A stretch of DNA of 64,000 bases from LSCE01 sp050485425 (GCA_050485425.1 JBJHBJ010000015.1:14849-78848), one strand, 5' to 3'. Shown: positions 50,278 through 59,600, counted from the first letter of the stretch. Numbers and translations are program-made. The notes: a model not told the origin generated them from the sequence alone.

Positions 50278-51014
50278 GGAACCTGCTGGAAACAGGACTG
50301 TTGCTCTGCGCCGTGTTGCTGACTTCCGCCTGTGCGTCCACGCCGCCGATGCCCGACCCGGATATCCATGACCCCATGGAAGAGTTCAACCGCGGCGTCT
50401 ACAACGTCAACGAGCAACTGGACCGCTACATCGCCAGCCCGGTGGCAAGCGCCTATGTGACCGTCACCCCGCGTTTCGCCCGCCGGGGCGTCACCAATTT
50501 CTTCGACAATGCGCGGTATCCTGGCACCATGCTGAACAGCGCGCTGCAGGGCAAATGGCGCCAGGCAGGCCGCGACACCATGCGCTTCACCCTGAACAGC
50601 ACCATCGGCCTGCTGGGGCTGTTCGATGTGGCAACGCCGCTGGGCTTCGATCGCCACGTGGAGGACTTCGGCCAGACGCTGGCGGTCTGGGGCACACCGG
50701 AGGGCACCTATATCATGCTGCCGGTGATGGGACCCAGCACCACCCGGGACATCCATGACTATCCGGTGAGCGCGGCCACCAACGTGGTGACCTATCTCGG
50801 CAGCTGGGCCGTGGTGGGACCGCTCTATGCGCTGGACCTGATCAACACCCGCGCCAACCTGGACCAGGCCGCCCGCTTCCGCAGCGAGGCCGCGCTGGAC
50901 GAGTACGTCTTCACCCGCTCCGCTTACCGGCAGTATCGCAACAACCTGATCTTCGACGGCCAGGTCCCCGAGCGGGATCCGTTCGACGATCTCGACGACG
51001 ACTTCGACTGGTAG
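50259..51014 (+). CDS. mlaA: MlaA (VacJ) outer-membrane lipoprotein
   Basis: A 251-residue lipoprotein of the Mla retrograde phospholipid transport system that keeps the outer leaflet free of phospholipids. The lipobox LTSAC puts the Cys at about residue 24. The family core begins DPMEEFNRGVYNVNEQLDRY and contains GLLGLFDVATPLG and MLPVMGPSTTRD. The tail is acidic (DPFDDLDDDFDW). Co-location with squalene synthase, by a 19-base overlap, suggests they are expressed together as envelope genes; mlaBCDEF are not in the window. Confidence 0.94.
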   Translation: MRSKALRNLLETGLLLCAVLLTSACASTPPMPDPDIHDPMEEFNRGVYNVNEQLDRYIASPVASAYVTVTPRFARRGVTNFFDNARYPGTMLNSALQGKWRQAGRDTMRFTLNSTIGLLGLFDVATPLGFDRHVEDFGQTLAVWGTPEGTYIMLPVMGPSTTRDIHDYPVSAATNVVTYLGSWAVVGPLYALDLINTRANLDQAARFRSEAALDEYVFTRSAYRQYRNNLIFDGQVPERDPFDDLDDDFDW

Positions 51015-51015
51015 C

Positions 51016-51900
51016 TCAGCGTCCCGGCGCGGCCAGCAGCGACGCAAGCAATTGACGGGCCTGCCCGGCATACATGCCGCCGAACAGGTTGAGGTGATTC
51101 AGCACGTGGTAGAGCTGGTAGAGATCCCGTCGCCGCGCGTATCCGGCGTCCAGCGGCCACTCCTGCTGGTAGGCATCGTAGAAGGCCTGCGGAAAACGCC
51201 CGAACAGTTCGGTCATGGCGAGGTCGCATTCCCGGTCGCCGTAATGCACGGCGGGATCGTAGATCACCGGTTTTCCCGCGCCATCGAAAGCCACATTGCC
51301 GGACCAGAGGTCCCCGTGCAGCAGCGACGGCGCCGGCAGCGGGCCATCGAAGAACGCCGCCACCTGCCGCTGCAGCCGGCGCCCGTCCGACACCAGGGCG
51401 TCATGACCGCCGCGCCGCTCGAGCAGATCCAGTTGAAACCCGAGCCGCTGCCGCGCGTAGAAGACCGGCCACGCGGCCTCCGGCGCATTCGGCTGGGGCG
51501 TCGATCCGATGGTATTGTCGCGATGCCAGCCATGGCGCTCGGCCCGACTCCGGTGCTGAACGGCCAGGCCCCGGCCCAGCGCCCGCCAGTCACCCCGGCC
51601 GTGCAGCGTGATCCATTCCAGCACCAGGCACGCCCGCTCGCCAACGGCCTCGCAGGCAATCACCGCGGGCACGCGCAGGCCGCCGGCTGCCCGCAGGGCC
51701 TGCAGCCCTTCCGCCTCGGCCTGGAACATGGGCAGGGCGTCGTCGCAGTTGAGCTTGATGAAATAGTCCCTGCGGCCGTCACCGATTCGGTAGGCGGCGT
51801 TGATGCTCCCGCCGGATACGGGAGCCCGATCACGCACTACGAACGGCCCGCCGATGGCACGGCCCACCAGCTCCGCGATGGCGTCCCAGGCGACAGTCAT
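51016..51900 (-). CDS. Fructosamine kinase family protein
   Basis: A 294-residue kinase of the aminoglycoside-phosphotransferase fold that would phosphorylate Amadori products (ribulosamine or erythrulosamine) for protein deglycation. The catalytic loop LLHGDLWSGNVAFD and the metal Asp in YDPAVHYGDRECD are clear, with the ATP-site Lys in FIKLNCD. Length matches the family. Its ATG overlaps the stop of the exonuclease gene (ATGA), so the two are coupled. It is convergent with mlaA, one base apart. Confidence 0.9.
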   Translation of the reverse strand: MTVAWDAIAELVGRAIGGPFVVRDRAPVSGGSINAAYRIGDGRRDYFIKLNCDDALPMFQAEAEGLQALRAAGGLRVPAVIACEAVGERACLVLEWITLHGRGDWRALGRGLAVQHRSRAERHGWHRDNTIGSTPQPNAPEAAWPVFYARQRLGFQLDLLERRGGHDALVSDGRRLQRQVAAFFDGPLPAPSLLHGDLWSGNVAFDGAGKPVIYDPAVHYGDRECDLAMTELFGRFPQAFYDAYQQEWPLDAGYARRRDLYQLYHVLNHLNLFGGMYAGQARQLLASLLAAPGR

Positions 51901-52781
51901 GCAGCCGACTGCTCCAGCAGCGCGTCGACCCGCCCCCGCACCCGTCCCGGCAAAGGCAGGGCGGCCAGCAGTACCGGATCCGGCGGATCGAGCCGCAGGT
52001 CCTCCGGCGTACAGGACAGCGGCGCGTCGCAGTGGATCGTGGCCAGGCGCAGGGACACCTCCGCCAGTTCGCGATGCTCGGCCAGCAGACGGGCAACCCT
52101 GGCGGCCCCGCGCAGCGGCAGCGCCGGCACCTGGTCCAGGTGGCGGTAGAGACCGTCCAGACTCCCGAAGTGCCTGAGCAGTACCGCTGCCGATTTCGGC
52201 CCCACCCCGGGCACCCCGGGTATGTTGTCCACGGCGTCGCCGGCCAGCGCGAGCAGGTGCGCCACCTGGTCGGCGCGCACGCCGAATTCCCGGATCACGC
52301 CATCGCAGTCCAGGTTGCGGCGGCCGTTGACATCCCACAGGCGGTCGCCGGGCTCCAGCAACTGCGCGTAGTCCTTGTCCACGGTGAGAAAGCGCATGGC
52401 ATAGCCCCGGGGCCGGAAACGCGCCGCCGCGGAGCCGATCAGATCATCCGCCTCGTAGCGGTCGCTCGCCAGGGTCAGCAAGCCAAGGCCGCGGGTGAGT
52501 TGCTGGCAGACCGCGATCTGGCGTTTGAGATCTTCCGGCGCCTCGGGGCGATTCGCCTTGTAGGCCGGGTAGAAATCGTTGCGGAAACAGGTACTGAGGC
52601 TCTCGTCGAAGGCGGCCAGCGCGTGGCCGGGACGACTGCCGGCGAGGAAATCCAGCAGGAAATTGCCGTAGCCGTAGACGGCGTTGGCTGGCAGGCCGTC
52701 AGCGTCGATGACCCGTTCGTCCACGGAGAACCAGGCACGGAAGATGTAGACGCTGGCGTCGATCAGGTACAGGGGGCTCAT
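51897..52781 (-). CDS. 5'-3' exonuclease domain protein (Xni/PolA-N-like)
   Basis: A 294-residue protein of the FEN/5'-3' exonuclease family. The N-terminus YLIDASVYIFRAWFSVDE, the metal acidic residues in FDESLSTCFRNDFYP, SDRYEADDLIGS and TVDKDYAQL, and the helix-hairpin-helix NIPGVPGVGPKSAAVLL are all present. It is not fused to a polymerase, so it resembles E. coli Xni (flap endonuclease) in role. The ATG at 52781 is preferred; TATACT lies 8 bases upstream on the minus strand. The fructosamine kinase gene is coupled to it. Confidence 0.88.
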   Translation of the reverse strand: MSPLYLIDASVYIFRAWFSVDERVIDADGLPANAVYGYGNFLLDFLAGSRPGHALAAFDESLSTCFRNDFYPAYKANRPEAPEDLKRQIAVCQQLTRGLGLLTLASDRYEADDLIGSAAARFRPRGYAMRFLTVDKDYAQLLEPGDRLWDVNGRRNLDCDGVIREFGVRADQVAHLLALAGDAVDNIPGVPGVGPKSAAVLLRHFGSLDGLYRHLDQVPALPLRGAARVARLLAEHRELAEVSLRLATIHCDAPLSCTPEDLRLDPPDPVLLAALPLPGRVRGRVDALLEQSAA

Positions 52782-52847
52782 GCCGTCGCAGTATACGCGA
52801 TGGACGCGACGATTCGACACGCTGGACAGGCCGGCTGCGGGAACCGT

Positions 52848-53246
52848 CTACGCAGCGGTAACGGGCAGGTGGCGGCGGCGGAAATTCGCCTCCCCCATGC
52901 GCAGGCAGACACCGAACACCGCCACCTGGATCAACAGGCCGGCCGTGGCGGAGCCGGTCGCCATACCGGTGACCAGCCCCAGCGCCATGAGCAGAATGAG
53001 GATCACCGCCGCCAGGCGACTGTAGACCCAGCCGCCCGCGAACGCCAGCAGTGCCACCAGCGTGCCTTCGAGCATGGTCGGGAGGCTGTTCGCCATCACC
53101 CCGAGAGCGACCACGATGACGCCCGTCAGCATCACCACCCGGCCGGCGATTCTCGCCAGCCGGTCGGCTTCGTCGCGGGTACGGGCGGCCTGAAGCAACA
53201 GCCAGAGGTCTGCCAGCAGACCATGCTTTCGGGGTGCGGATTTCAT
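52848..53246 (-). CDS. Small integral membrane protein, unknown
   Basis: A 132-residue protein with about four hydrophobic helices (VVMLTGVIVVALGVM, MLEGTLVALLAFAGGWVY, LAAVILILLMALGLVTG, AGLLIQVAVFGVCL) and a basic C-terminal end (FRRRHLPV). The ATG at 53246 lacks a clear ribosome site. An upstream GTG at 53309 would add 21 residues with no strong site either. No family is recognised. It follows leuA on the same strand. Confidence 0.6.
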   Translation of the reverse strand: MKSAPRKHGLLADLWLLLQAARTRDEADRLARIAGRVVMLTGVIVVALGVMANSLPTMLEGTLVALLAFAGGWVYSRLAAVILILLMALGLVTGMATGSATAGLLIQVAVFGVCLRMGEANFRRRHLPVTAA

Positions 53247-53311
53247 GGCAAGCAGCGCAACGTAGTGAGTCCAGAGGCCCTCTACACTAGCCCCGCCGCA
53301 TGACAGCACGA

Positions 53312-53330
53312 TGACAGCAGCCCGCTGTCA
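53312..53330 (-). other. Hairpin at the leuA stop
   Basis: TGACAGC and GCTGTCA arms with a five-base loop overlap the leuA stop codon (53328-53330). No T-run. Likely a weak 3'-end structure. Confidence 0.35.
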
Positions 53331-55043
53331 CGCCTCCGCACGCACCTTCTGCAGCTCCGCATCACCGGCGTTGTCCAGCACGCTGCGGCCGGCGAGACGG
53401 TTCACCGCGCTGAGCATGGCGCGCAGTGAAGCGGTGACGATGTTGGCGTGGCGCCCCACACCGTACAGTGTTTCGCCGTCCGGCCCGCGCATCTCCACGT
53501 AGGCCACGGCCTGGGCGTTGGCGCCGGCATTGACCGCGTGCTCCGTGTAGTCCGCCACCTGCAACGTCACGCCGATATGGGCCGACAGTGCGGTAAGGAA
53601 AGCGTCGATGGGACCAGTGCCTTCTGCAGCAATACGGCATTCGCGCCCGCTATCCAGAATCACGGCTTCCATGCGGTCGGTGCCGGACGCATCGCTGCCT
53701 TCCCGGTACTCCAGCAGCTGGAACGGCTGGTCAACCAGCAGATACTCCTGCTGGAAGGCGTCCCAGATCTCGGCGGCCGTGAGTTCACGTCCGGTATCGT
53801 CGGTCACCTTCTGGATCACCTGGCTGAACTCGATCTGCAGGCGACGCGGCATCACCATGCCATAGTCCCGTTCCATCAGATAACTGATACCGCCCTTGCC
53901 GGACTGGCTGTTGATGCGGATCACGGCCTCGTAGGAACGGCCCACGTCCTTCGGGTCGATGGGCAGGTACGGCACTTCCCAGATGCCCTCCGGATCCTGG
54001 GCAACGAAGCCCTTCTTGATCGCATCCTGGTGCGAGCCGGAGAAGGCCGTGAAAACCAGCTCGCCGGCATAGGGATGACGGGGATGTACCGGCAACTGGT
54101 TGCAGTATTCCGCCAGTCGCATGGTCTTGTTGATGTCGGAGAAGTCCAGGCCCGGGTGCACGCCCTGGGTGTAGAGGTTCATGGCCAGCGTCACCACGTC
54201 CACATTCCCGGTGCGCTCGCCGTTGCCGAACAGGGTGCCTTCGACCCGGTCGGCGCCGGCCATGACCGCCAGTTCGGCGGCCGCCACGGCGGTCCCGCGG
54301 TCGTTGTGCGGGTGCACCGAGATCACCAGGCTGTCACGGTTGGCGATATTCCGGCAGATCCACTCGATCTGGTCGGCATAGATGTTCGGTGTAGCCATTT
54401 CCACCGTGGCCGGCAGATTGATGATGACCTTGTTTTCCGGCGTCGGCTGCCAGACGGTGTTCACCGCGTCGCAGATCTCCACGGCGAAATCCAGCTCGGT
54501 ACCGGTAAAGCTCTCCGGCGAGTACTGGAAGACCCACTCGGTCTCCGGCTGTTCCGCCGCCAGCTCACGAACCAGCCTGGCACCCTCGACGGCGATATCG
54601 ACGATACCGGCGCGGTCCAGCCCGAACACCACCTTGCGCTGCACGGTCGACGTGGAATTGTACAGGTGCATGATGGCCCGGCGCGCGCCCTTCAGCGCCT
54701 CGAAGCTGCGGCGGATCAGCTCCGGCCGGGACTGGGTCAGGACCTGGATGGTCACGTCCTCGGGGATCATGTCCTGCTCGATCAGCTCGCGACAGAAGTC
54801 GAAATCCGTCTGCGACGCTGCCGGGAAGCCCACTTCGATTTCCTTGAAGCCGATCTCCACCAGAGTCTGGAACATGCGCCGCTTGCGATCGGCGTTCATC
54901 GGTTCGATCAGGGCCTGGTTGCCGTCCCGCAGGTCGACGCTGCACCAGACCGGGGGGCGCTGGATGACCTGGTCCGGCCAGGTCCGGTCGCCAAGACGGA
55001 TGGGCGCGAAAGATCGATACTTGGTTTCAGGATGCTGTTTCAT
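53328..55043 (-). CDS. leuA: 2-isopropylmalate synthase
   Basis: A 571-residue enzyme of the long LeuA type that condenses acetyl-CoA and 2-oxoisovalerate, the first step of leucine synthesis. The catalytic start VDLRDGNQALIEPM and the HPHNDRGTAVAAAE metal-site segment lie in the barrel. The C-terminal part (about 430-571) is the leucine-binding regulatory domain, with VAYVEMRGPDGE. GGAGAA seven bases before the ATG at 55043 supports this start over an in-frame ATG five codons upstream. It is preceded by a leader region with a likely leader peptide. Confidence 0.96.
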   Translation of the reverse strand: MKQHPETKYRSFAPIRLGDRTWPDQVIQRPPVWCSVDLRDGNQALIEPMNADRKRRMFQTLVEIGFKEIEVGFPAASQTDFDFCRELIEQDMIPEDVTIQVLTQSRPELIRRSFEALKGARRAIMHLYNSTSTVQRKVVFGLDRAGIVDIAVEGARLVRELAAEQPETEWVFQYSPESFTGTELDFAVEICDAVNTVWQPTPENKVIINLPATVEMATPNIYADQIEWICRNIANRDSLVISVHPHNDRGTAVAAAELAVMAGADRVEGTLFGNGERTGNVDVVTLAMNLYTQGVHPGLDFSDINKTMRLAEYCNQLPVHPRHPYAGELVFTAFSGSHQDAIKKGFVAQDPEGIWEVPYLPIDPKDVGRSYEAVIRINSQSGKGGISYLMERDYGMVMPRRLQIEFSQVIQKVTDDTGRELTAAEIWDAFQQEYLLVDQPFQLLEYREGSDASGTDRMEAVILDSGRECRIAAEGTGPIDAFLTALSAHIGVTLQVADYTEHAVNAGANAQAVAYVEMRGPDGETLYGVGRHANIVTASLRAMLSAVNRLAGRSVLDNAGDAELQKVRAEA

Positions 55044-55104
55044 GCCGTGGTTCTCCAAACGAGTGCTGCCATTGCTGTTACCGACCGGACGATGGCGCCA
55101 GCTA

Positions 55105-55137
55105 CGGTCATCGGGTCGCCATCAGGCCCGATGACCG
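55105..55137 (-). other. Long perfect hairpin in the leuA leader
   Basis: Two 11-base arms (CGGTCATCGGG and CCCGATGACCG) flank an 11-base loop. On the leuA transcript it overlaps the last codons and stop of a 41-codon open frame. No T-run follows, so it is not a standard intrinsic terminator; it could be an RNA switch arm or a translation-linked structure. Confidence 0.65.
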
Positions 55138-55247
55138 CGACGCAGTCGCAGCAGGGCGAAGAACAGCGCACAGAAGACGGAAACGTCAACACGCACCGTG
55201 GAGCCACGGCTGGGGAAAGGTGCTGAAACTGAAAACGACTGGCTCAT
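55122..55247 (-). CDS. Possible 41-residue open frame in the leuA leader
   Basis: The frame starts MSQSFSVSAPFPSRG and ends ALFFALLRLRRGHRA, with its stop inside the loop of the long hairpin. Four of its last fifteen residues are leucine (CTG codons). No strong ribosome site precedes it (a GGGA is 8 bases away). It may be a second leader peptide or a chance frame; the end-placed hairpin favours a role, but this is not certain. Confidence 0.35.
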   Translation of the reverse strand: MSQSFSVSAPFPSRGSTVRVDVSVFCALFFALLRLRRGHRA

Positions 55248-55300
55248 GACGACAATCCCGACTAATGCTGATTCACGCGACGACCGATGCCCGACCCCGC

Positions 55301-55354
55301 TCAGGAGGCCGGGCGAAGCAGTCGTAGCAGCGTGTTCAGTGTCCGGATAGTCAT
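55301..55354 (-). CDS. Leucine-rich leader peptide of leuA (17 residues)
   Basis: The frame reads MTIRTLNTLLRLLRPAS, with five leucine codons in 17 (CTG, CTG, CTA, CTG, CTT), as in leucine-operon attenuators. Its ATG falls at the predicted transcription start of the promoter at 55361-55389, so the peptide would be made from a leaderless message. A GCCCGGCC/GGTCGGGC pairing with one G-U wobble spans its stop codon. Confidence 0.6.
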   Translation of the reverse strand: MTIRTLNTLLRLLRPAS

Positions 55355-55360
55355 ATCATG

Positions 55361-55389
55361 AACTTACGCCGAGAGCCCCGGCCGGTCAA
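55361..55389 (-). promoter_or_regulatory. leuA promoter
   Basis: On the minus strand, TTGACC (55389-55384) and TAAGTT (55366-55361) are exactly 17 bases apart. The -35 element contains the HNH stop codon. Transcription would start near 55354, the first base of the leader peptide. Confidence 0.7.
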
Positions 55390-56012
55390 GCCTCACCTGC
55401 CGACGGCACGCCGTTTTCATCGCGCAGCTGCCGCGTGCGCAACGGGCTGCTGCGCGGGAAGTGCGCACGCAGGAATTCCATCTGGTCGGCGAGAATGCGG
55501 CGGCCTTTCAGATAGACATACTCCGCATGCGTGGGAATGAACGGCACGGCCAGCAACTCCATGCCGGCCTGCTCCGGCGTTCTGCCGGCCTTGTGGTTGT
55601 TGCAGCGCTTGCAGGCGGTGACCACGTTGTTCCAGGCATCCATGCCCCTCTGGCTAATCGGCGTGACGTGGTCGCGAGAGAGGTGGGAGGTGGGGAAGTG
55701 GTCGCCGCAATAGAGGCAGATGTGGTCGTCGCGGCGGAACAGCGCCTTGTTGTCCAGCGGCGGCGTGTAGCCCCTGCGTCCCTTCATGGTGGCCTGGATA
55801 CTGCCATCGGTAGCAACGATGGAATTGAGATCGATGATGCTCTGGCGACCTGTCCTGGCATTGGTGCCACCGCGTACGCGATGCACAAGGCGGCCACAGG
55901 TGTAGACCACCTGCCCGGAATAATAGAAGCGGACCGCGTCCTGATAACTGATCCACTCCAGCGGCATGCCGGATACGTCGGTCCGGAGAATCTGGCTGCT
56001 CAGCAACTCCAC
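55386..56012 (-). CDS. HNH endonuclease
   Basis: A 208-residue protein of unknown target. The HNH/zinc-type core is at about residues 95-150: CLYCGDHFPTSHLSRDHVTP, then WNNVVTACKRCNNHKAGRTP, with paired Cys-x-x-Cys motifs and catalytic His. The N-terminal segment ILRTDVSGMPLEWISYQDA is typical of this family. GTG is the start, with AGGAGA eight bases upstream. Its stop lies within the leuA promoter, so the two are close on the same strand. Such genes occur in many bacteria without a mobile element; I see none here. Confidence 0.88.
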   Translation of the reverse strand: MELLSSQILRTDVSGMPLEWISYQDAVRFYYSGQVVYTCGRLVHRVRGGTNARTGRQSIIDLNSIVATDGSIQATMKGRRGYTPPLDNKALFRRDDHICLYCGDHFPTSHLSRDHVTPISQRGMDAWNNVVTACKRCNNHKAGRTPEQAGMELLAVPFIPTHAEYVYLKGRRILADQMEFLRAHFPRSSPLRTRQLRDENGVPSAGEA

Positions 56013-56112
56013 GGCCTGGTCTCCTGCGATTGGCAACCCTCTCTCACGAAATCCCGGCGGGCTGGGCCATCCCTGAGGCAACCACCGGATCCCTACTCCA
56101 CAGTTATTCCAG

Positions 56113-56152
56113 ATCACCTGATAAAACGCAATTGTTTCAAGGTGATGAAACA
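56113..56152 (+). repeat. Nested inverted repeats upstream of HNH
   Basis: ATCACCT (56113-56119) pairs with AGGTGAT (56140-56146), and TGTTTCA (56133-56139) pairs with TGAAACA (56146-56152), a perfect seven-base inverted repeat with six-base spacing. It lies about 100-140 bases ahead of the HNH start; a possible regulator site. Confidence 0.4.
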
Positions 56153-56310
56153 GACCGAACCCGGAGAAACGCCGATCCGCTCCCACGCTCCCGCCAAGGT
56201 CCGGTTTTCGTTGGTGACCCGGCGCCTCCCCCCGGGAGCACGAGCGACGTCGTGCGCATTGAAAACGACAACGAACCCCCCGTCCGGACAGGCGCCACCC
56301 CCCTACGGGC

Positions 56311-56339
56311 TTCAAAATGCTCGCACTTTCCTCTATCCT
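56311..56339 (+). promoter_or_regulatory. Promoter-like pair before the terminator
   Basis: TTCAAA (56311-56316) and TATCCT (56334-56339) are 17 bases apart. A transcript starting near 56346 would reach the terminator after about 38 bases. Confidence 0.35.
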
Positions 56340-56349
56340 CTGTCGGCTA

Positions 56350-56383
56350 GCGCGGATCGGGCGGTTACCGACCGCGCTTTTTT
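56350..56383 (+). terminator. Intrinsic terminator upstream of pntAA
   Basis: GCGCGG-(A bulge)-TCGG pairs with CCGACCGCGC around a seven-base loop and is followed by six T. No plus-strand gene precedes it, so it must end a short or unannotated transcript. Confidence 0.8.
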
Positions 56384-56712
56384 GTCCGATGCCACGGCAG
56401 ACCGATAAATCGCGGTGCCGGCGGAGGAATCGGGGGACCGAACCGGCGTTTGCCTTGAGCGTGTAGACCGACAAAAGCGCGCAAGGTTCTCGTCTGCGCA
56501 GGACCTTTCCCGCCCCAGGGCGGCCGACGCCGATGCCGTTCGCAGCAGGAGGAATACTGCACCGCGATTCCGGATCTCCGTATTGTTGAGGCGCCGATCC
56601 GTCCACCGCCGGTGGGCGCATTCGTCGGCGCCGTCCGAGCAACATGCCGCGCTAGGCGAGATCGATCACGCTGCAAGCGGACCAACCCTGTTGAAGAACG
56701 GGAGATTAGACC

Positions 56713-57848
<1,136 letters not shown>

Positions 57849-57852
<4 letters not shown>

Positions 57853-58145
57853 TCGAGATCACCGGTTTTACCGCCCTCTACATCTTCATGCTGTCCGCCG
57901 TGGCGGGCTATGAAGTGATCTCCCGTGTGCCGGTCATCCTGCACACGCCTCTGATGTCCGGCTCCAACTTCATCCACGGCATCGTGGTGATCGGGGCAAT
58001 GATCGCGCTTGGCCATGCCGAAACGCCGCTGGAACAGCTGATCGGCTTCATCGCCGTACTGCTGGGCGCCGGCAACGCGGTGGGTGGTTACGTGGTCACC
58101 GAACGCATGCTCGAGATGTTCAAGAGCAGCAAGAAAGACGGATAA
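57849..58145 (+). CDS. pntAB: NAD(P) transhydrogenase subunit alpha, membrane part
   Basis: This 98-residue protein has about three membrane helices (FTALYIFMLSAVAGYEVI, GIVVIGAMIALG, LIGFIAVLLGAGNAVGG). It supplies part of the proton channel of the transhydrogenase. Starts within the pntAA stop and is followed by pntB after 12 bases, with AAGGGGG ahead of the next ATG. Size and place are normal for the split form. Confidence 0.95.
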
Positions 58146-58157
58146 GGGGGCCCTCGA

Positions 58158-59576
58158 ATGTTGAATTTCATCATAATGTTGACCTACTTCGTGGCCGCCG
58201 TGCTGTTCATCGTCGGCCTGAAGGGCATGAGTTCCCCGGTGACCGCCCGACAGGGCATCGTCTGGGCCGGCGTGGGCATGATTGCCGCCACCGTCATCAC
58301 CTTCTTCTCGCCTGAAATCCACGGCTTCAGCAATTACCTGCTGATCGTCGTGGCCATCGCTGTCGGCGGTTACGCCGCCTGGGTATCCGGCAAGAAGGTC
58401 GCCATGACCGACATGCCGCAGATGGTTGCCCTTTACAACGGCATGGGCGGCGGCTCGGCCGGCGCGATCGCAGCGGTCTACCTGCTGGAGGCGCAGCGCA
58501 ACCTGACCGAAACCGGACAGGGCGCGATCTACCAGGCGATGGGCCCCGATGTGGCCTTCCTGGCCATCCTGGGCGGTCTGATCGGCTCGGTGGCATTCTC
58601 CGGCTCGCTGATCGCCTGGGCGAAGCTGGACGGTCGCATGAACCGCAACAGCCTGGTGCCGGCCCAGCAGATCGTGAACATCATCGTGTTCGCGGCGATG
58701 GTGCTGGCGGGCATCTGGGTGTTCGTCAGCGGCGGCGTGCTGCCGATCGCGGTGTTCTTCGCCCTGGCCCTGTTGTTCGGCGTGTTCATGGCCGTGCCCA
58801 TCGGCGGCGCCGACATGCCGGTGGTCATATCGCTGTTCAACGCGCTGACCGGCCTGGCCGTAGGCTTCAAGGGCTACGTGCTGGCCAACCCTGCGCTGAT
58901 TATCGCCGGTACCGTCGTGGGCGCGGCAGGCATGCTGCTGACGCACCTGATGGCGAAGGCGATGAACCGCCCCATCACCAACGTGCTGTTCAGCGGTTTC
59001 GGTACCTCCGCCTCCGCCGGTGGCGAAGGCCCCGAAGGCGAAATGAAGGACGTGGGTGCCGAGGACGCGGCCTACATGATGGCCTACGCCGAGCGCGTGA
59101 TCATCGTGCCCGGTTACGGCATGGCCGTGGCCCAGGCCCAGCACAAGATCTGGGAGCTGGTGCAGCTGCTGCAGGAACGTGGCGTGGAAGTGAAGTTCGC
59201 CATCCATCCGGTGGCGGGCCGCATGCCCGGTCACATGAACGTGCTGCTGGCGGAAGCCGGCGTGCCGTACGATCTCATCTTCGACATGGACGAGATCAAC
59301 GAGGAGTTCAAGATGACCGACGTGGCCATCGTCATCGGTGCCAACGACGTGGTGAACCCGGCCGCGAAGAAGGACGAAAGCAGCCCGATCTACGGCATGC
59401 CGATCCTGAACGTGGACGAGGCCGAGAACGTGCTGGTGGTCAAGCGCGGCCGCGGCACCGGCTTCTCGGGTGTGGAGAACAGCCTGTTCTTCGAGGAAAA
59501 CACCCGCATGGTGTTCGGCGACGGCGCCCAGGTGGCGAACAAGATGGTCGCCGCCGTGAAGGAGCTGCAGGGCTAG
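58158..59576 (+). CDS. pntB: NAD(P) transhydrogenase subunit beta
   Basis: A 472-residue protein with about nine membrane helices in the first 260 residues, then an NADP(H)-binding domain (about 290-470) with GYGMAVAQAQHKI, HPVAGRMPGHMNVLLAEAGV and the characteristic GANDVVNPAA. It drives hydride transfer from NADH to NADP+ using the proton gradient, supplying NADPH. The length matches the family. A strong terminator follows 24 bases after the stop. Confidence 0.97.
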   Translation: MLNFIIMLTYFVAAVLFIVGLKGMSSPVTARQGIVWAGVGMIAATVITFFSPEIHGFSNYLLIVVAIAVGGYAAWVSGKKVAMTDMPQMVALYNGMGGGSAGAIAAVYLLEAQRNLTETGQGAIYQAMGPDVAFLAILGGLIGSVAFSGSLIAWAKLDGRMNRNSLVPAQQIVNIIVFAAMVLAGIWVFVSGGVLPIAVFFALALLFGVFMAVPIGGADMPVVISLFNALTGLAVGFKGYVLANPALIIAGTVVGAAGMLLTHLMAKAMNRPITNVLFSGFGTSASAGGEGPEGEMKDVGAEDAAYMMAYAERVIIVPGYGMAVAQAQHKIWELVQLLQERGVEVKFAIHPVAGRMPGHMNVLLAEAGVPYDLIFDMDEINEEFKMTDVAIVIGANDVVNPAAKKDESSPIYGMPILNVDEAENVLVVKRGRGTGFSGVENSLFFEENTRMVFGDGAQVANKMVAAVKELQG

Positions 59577-59600
59577 GGCGAAAGCCTGATTCCTGCCATG

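Larger units (their letters stand above)
56013..56712 (+). other. 700-base gene-free region between HNH and pntAA
   Basis: No open frame with start-site and motif support is found on either strand. It contains nested inverted repeats (56113-56152) ahead of the HNH gene, a promoter-like pair (56311-56339) followed at once by a clear terminator (56350-56383), and GC-rich hairpins near 56480-56535 (AAGGTTCT/AGGACCTT with one wobble; CCGCCC/GGGCGG). The 330 bases after the terminator may be a long pntAA leader. Confidence 0.5.
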
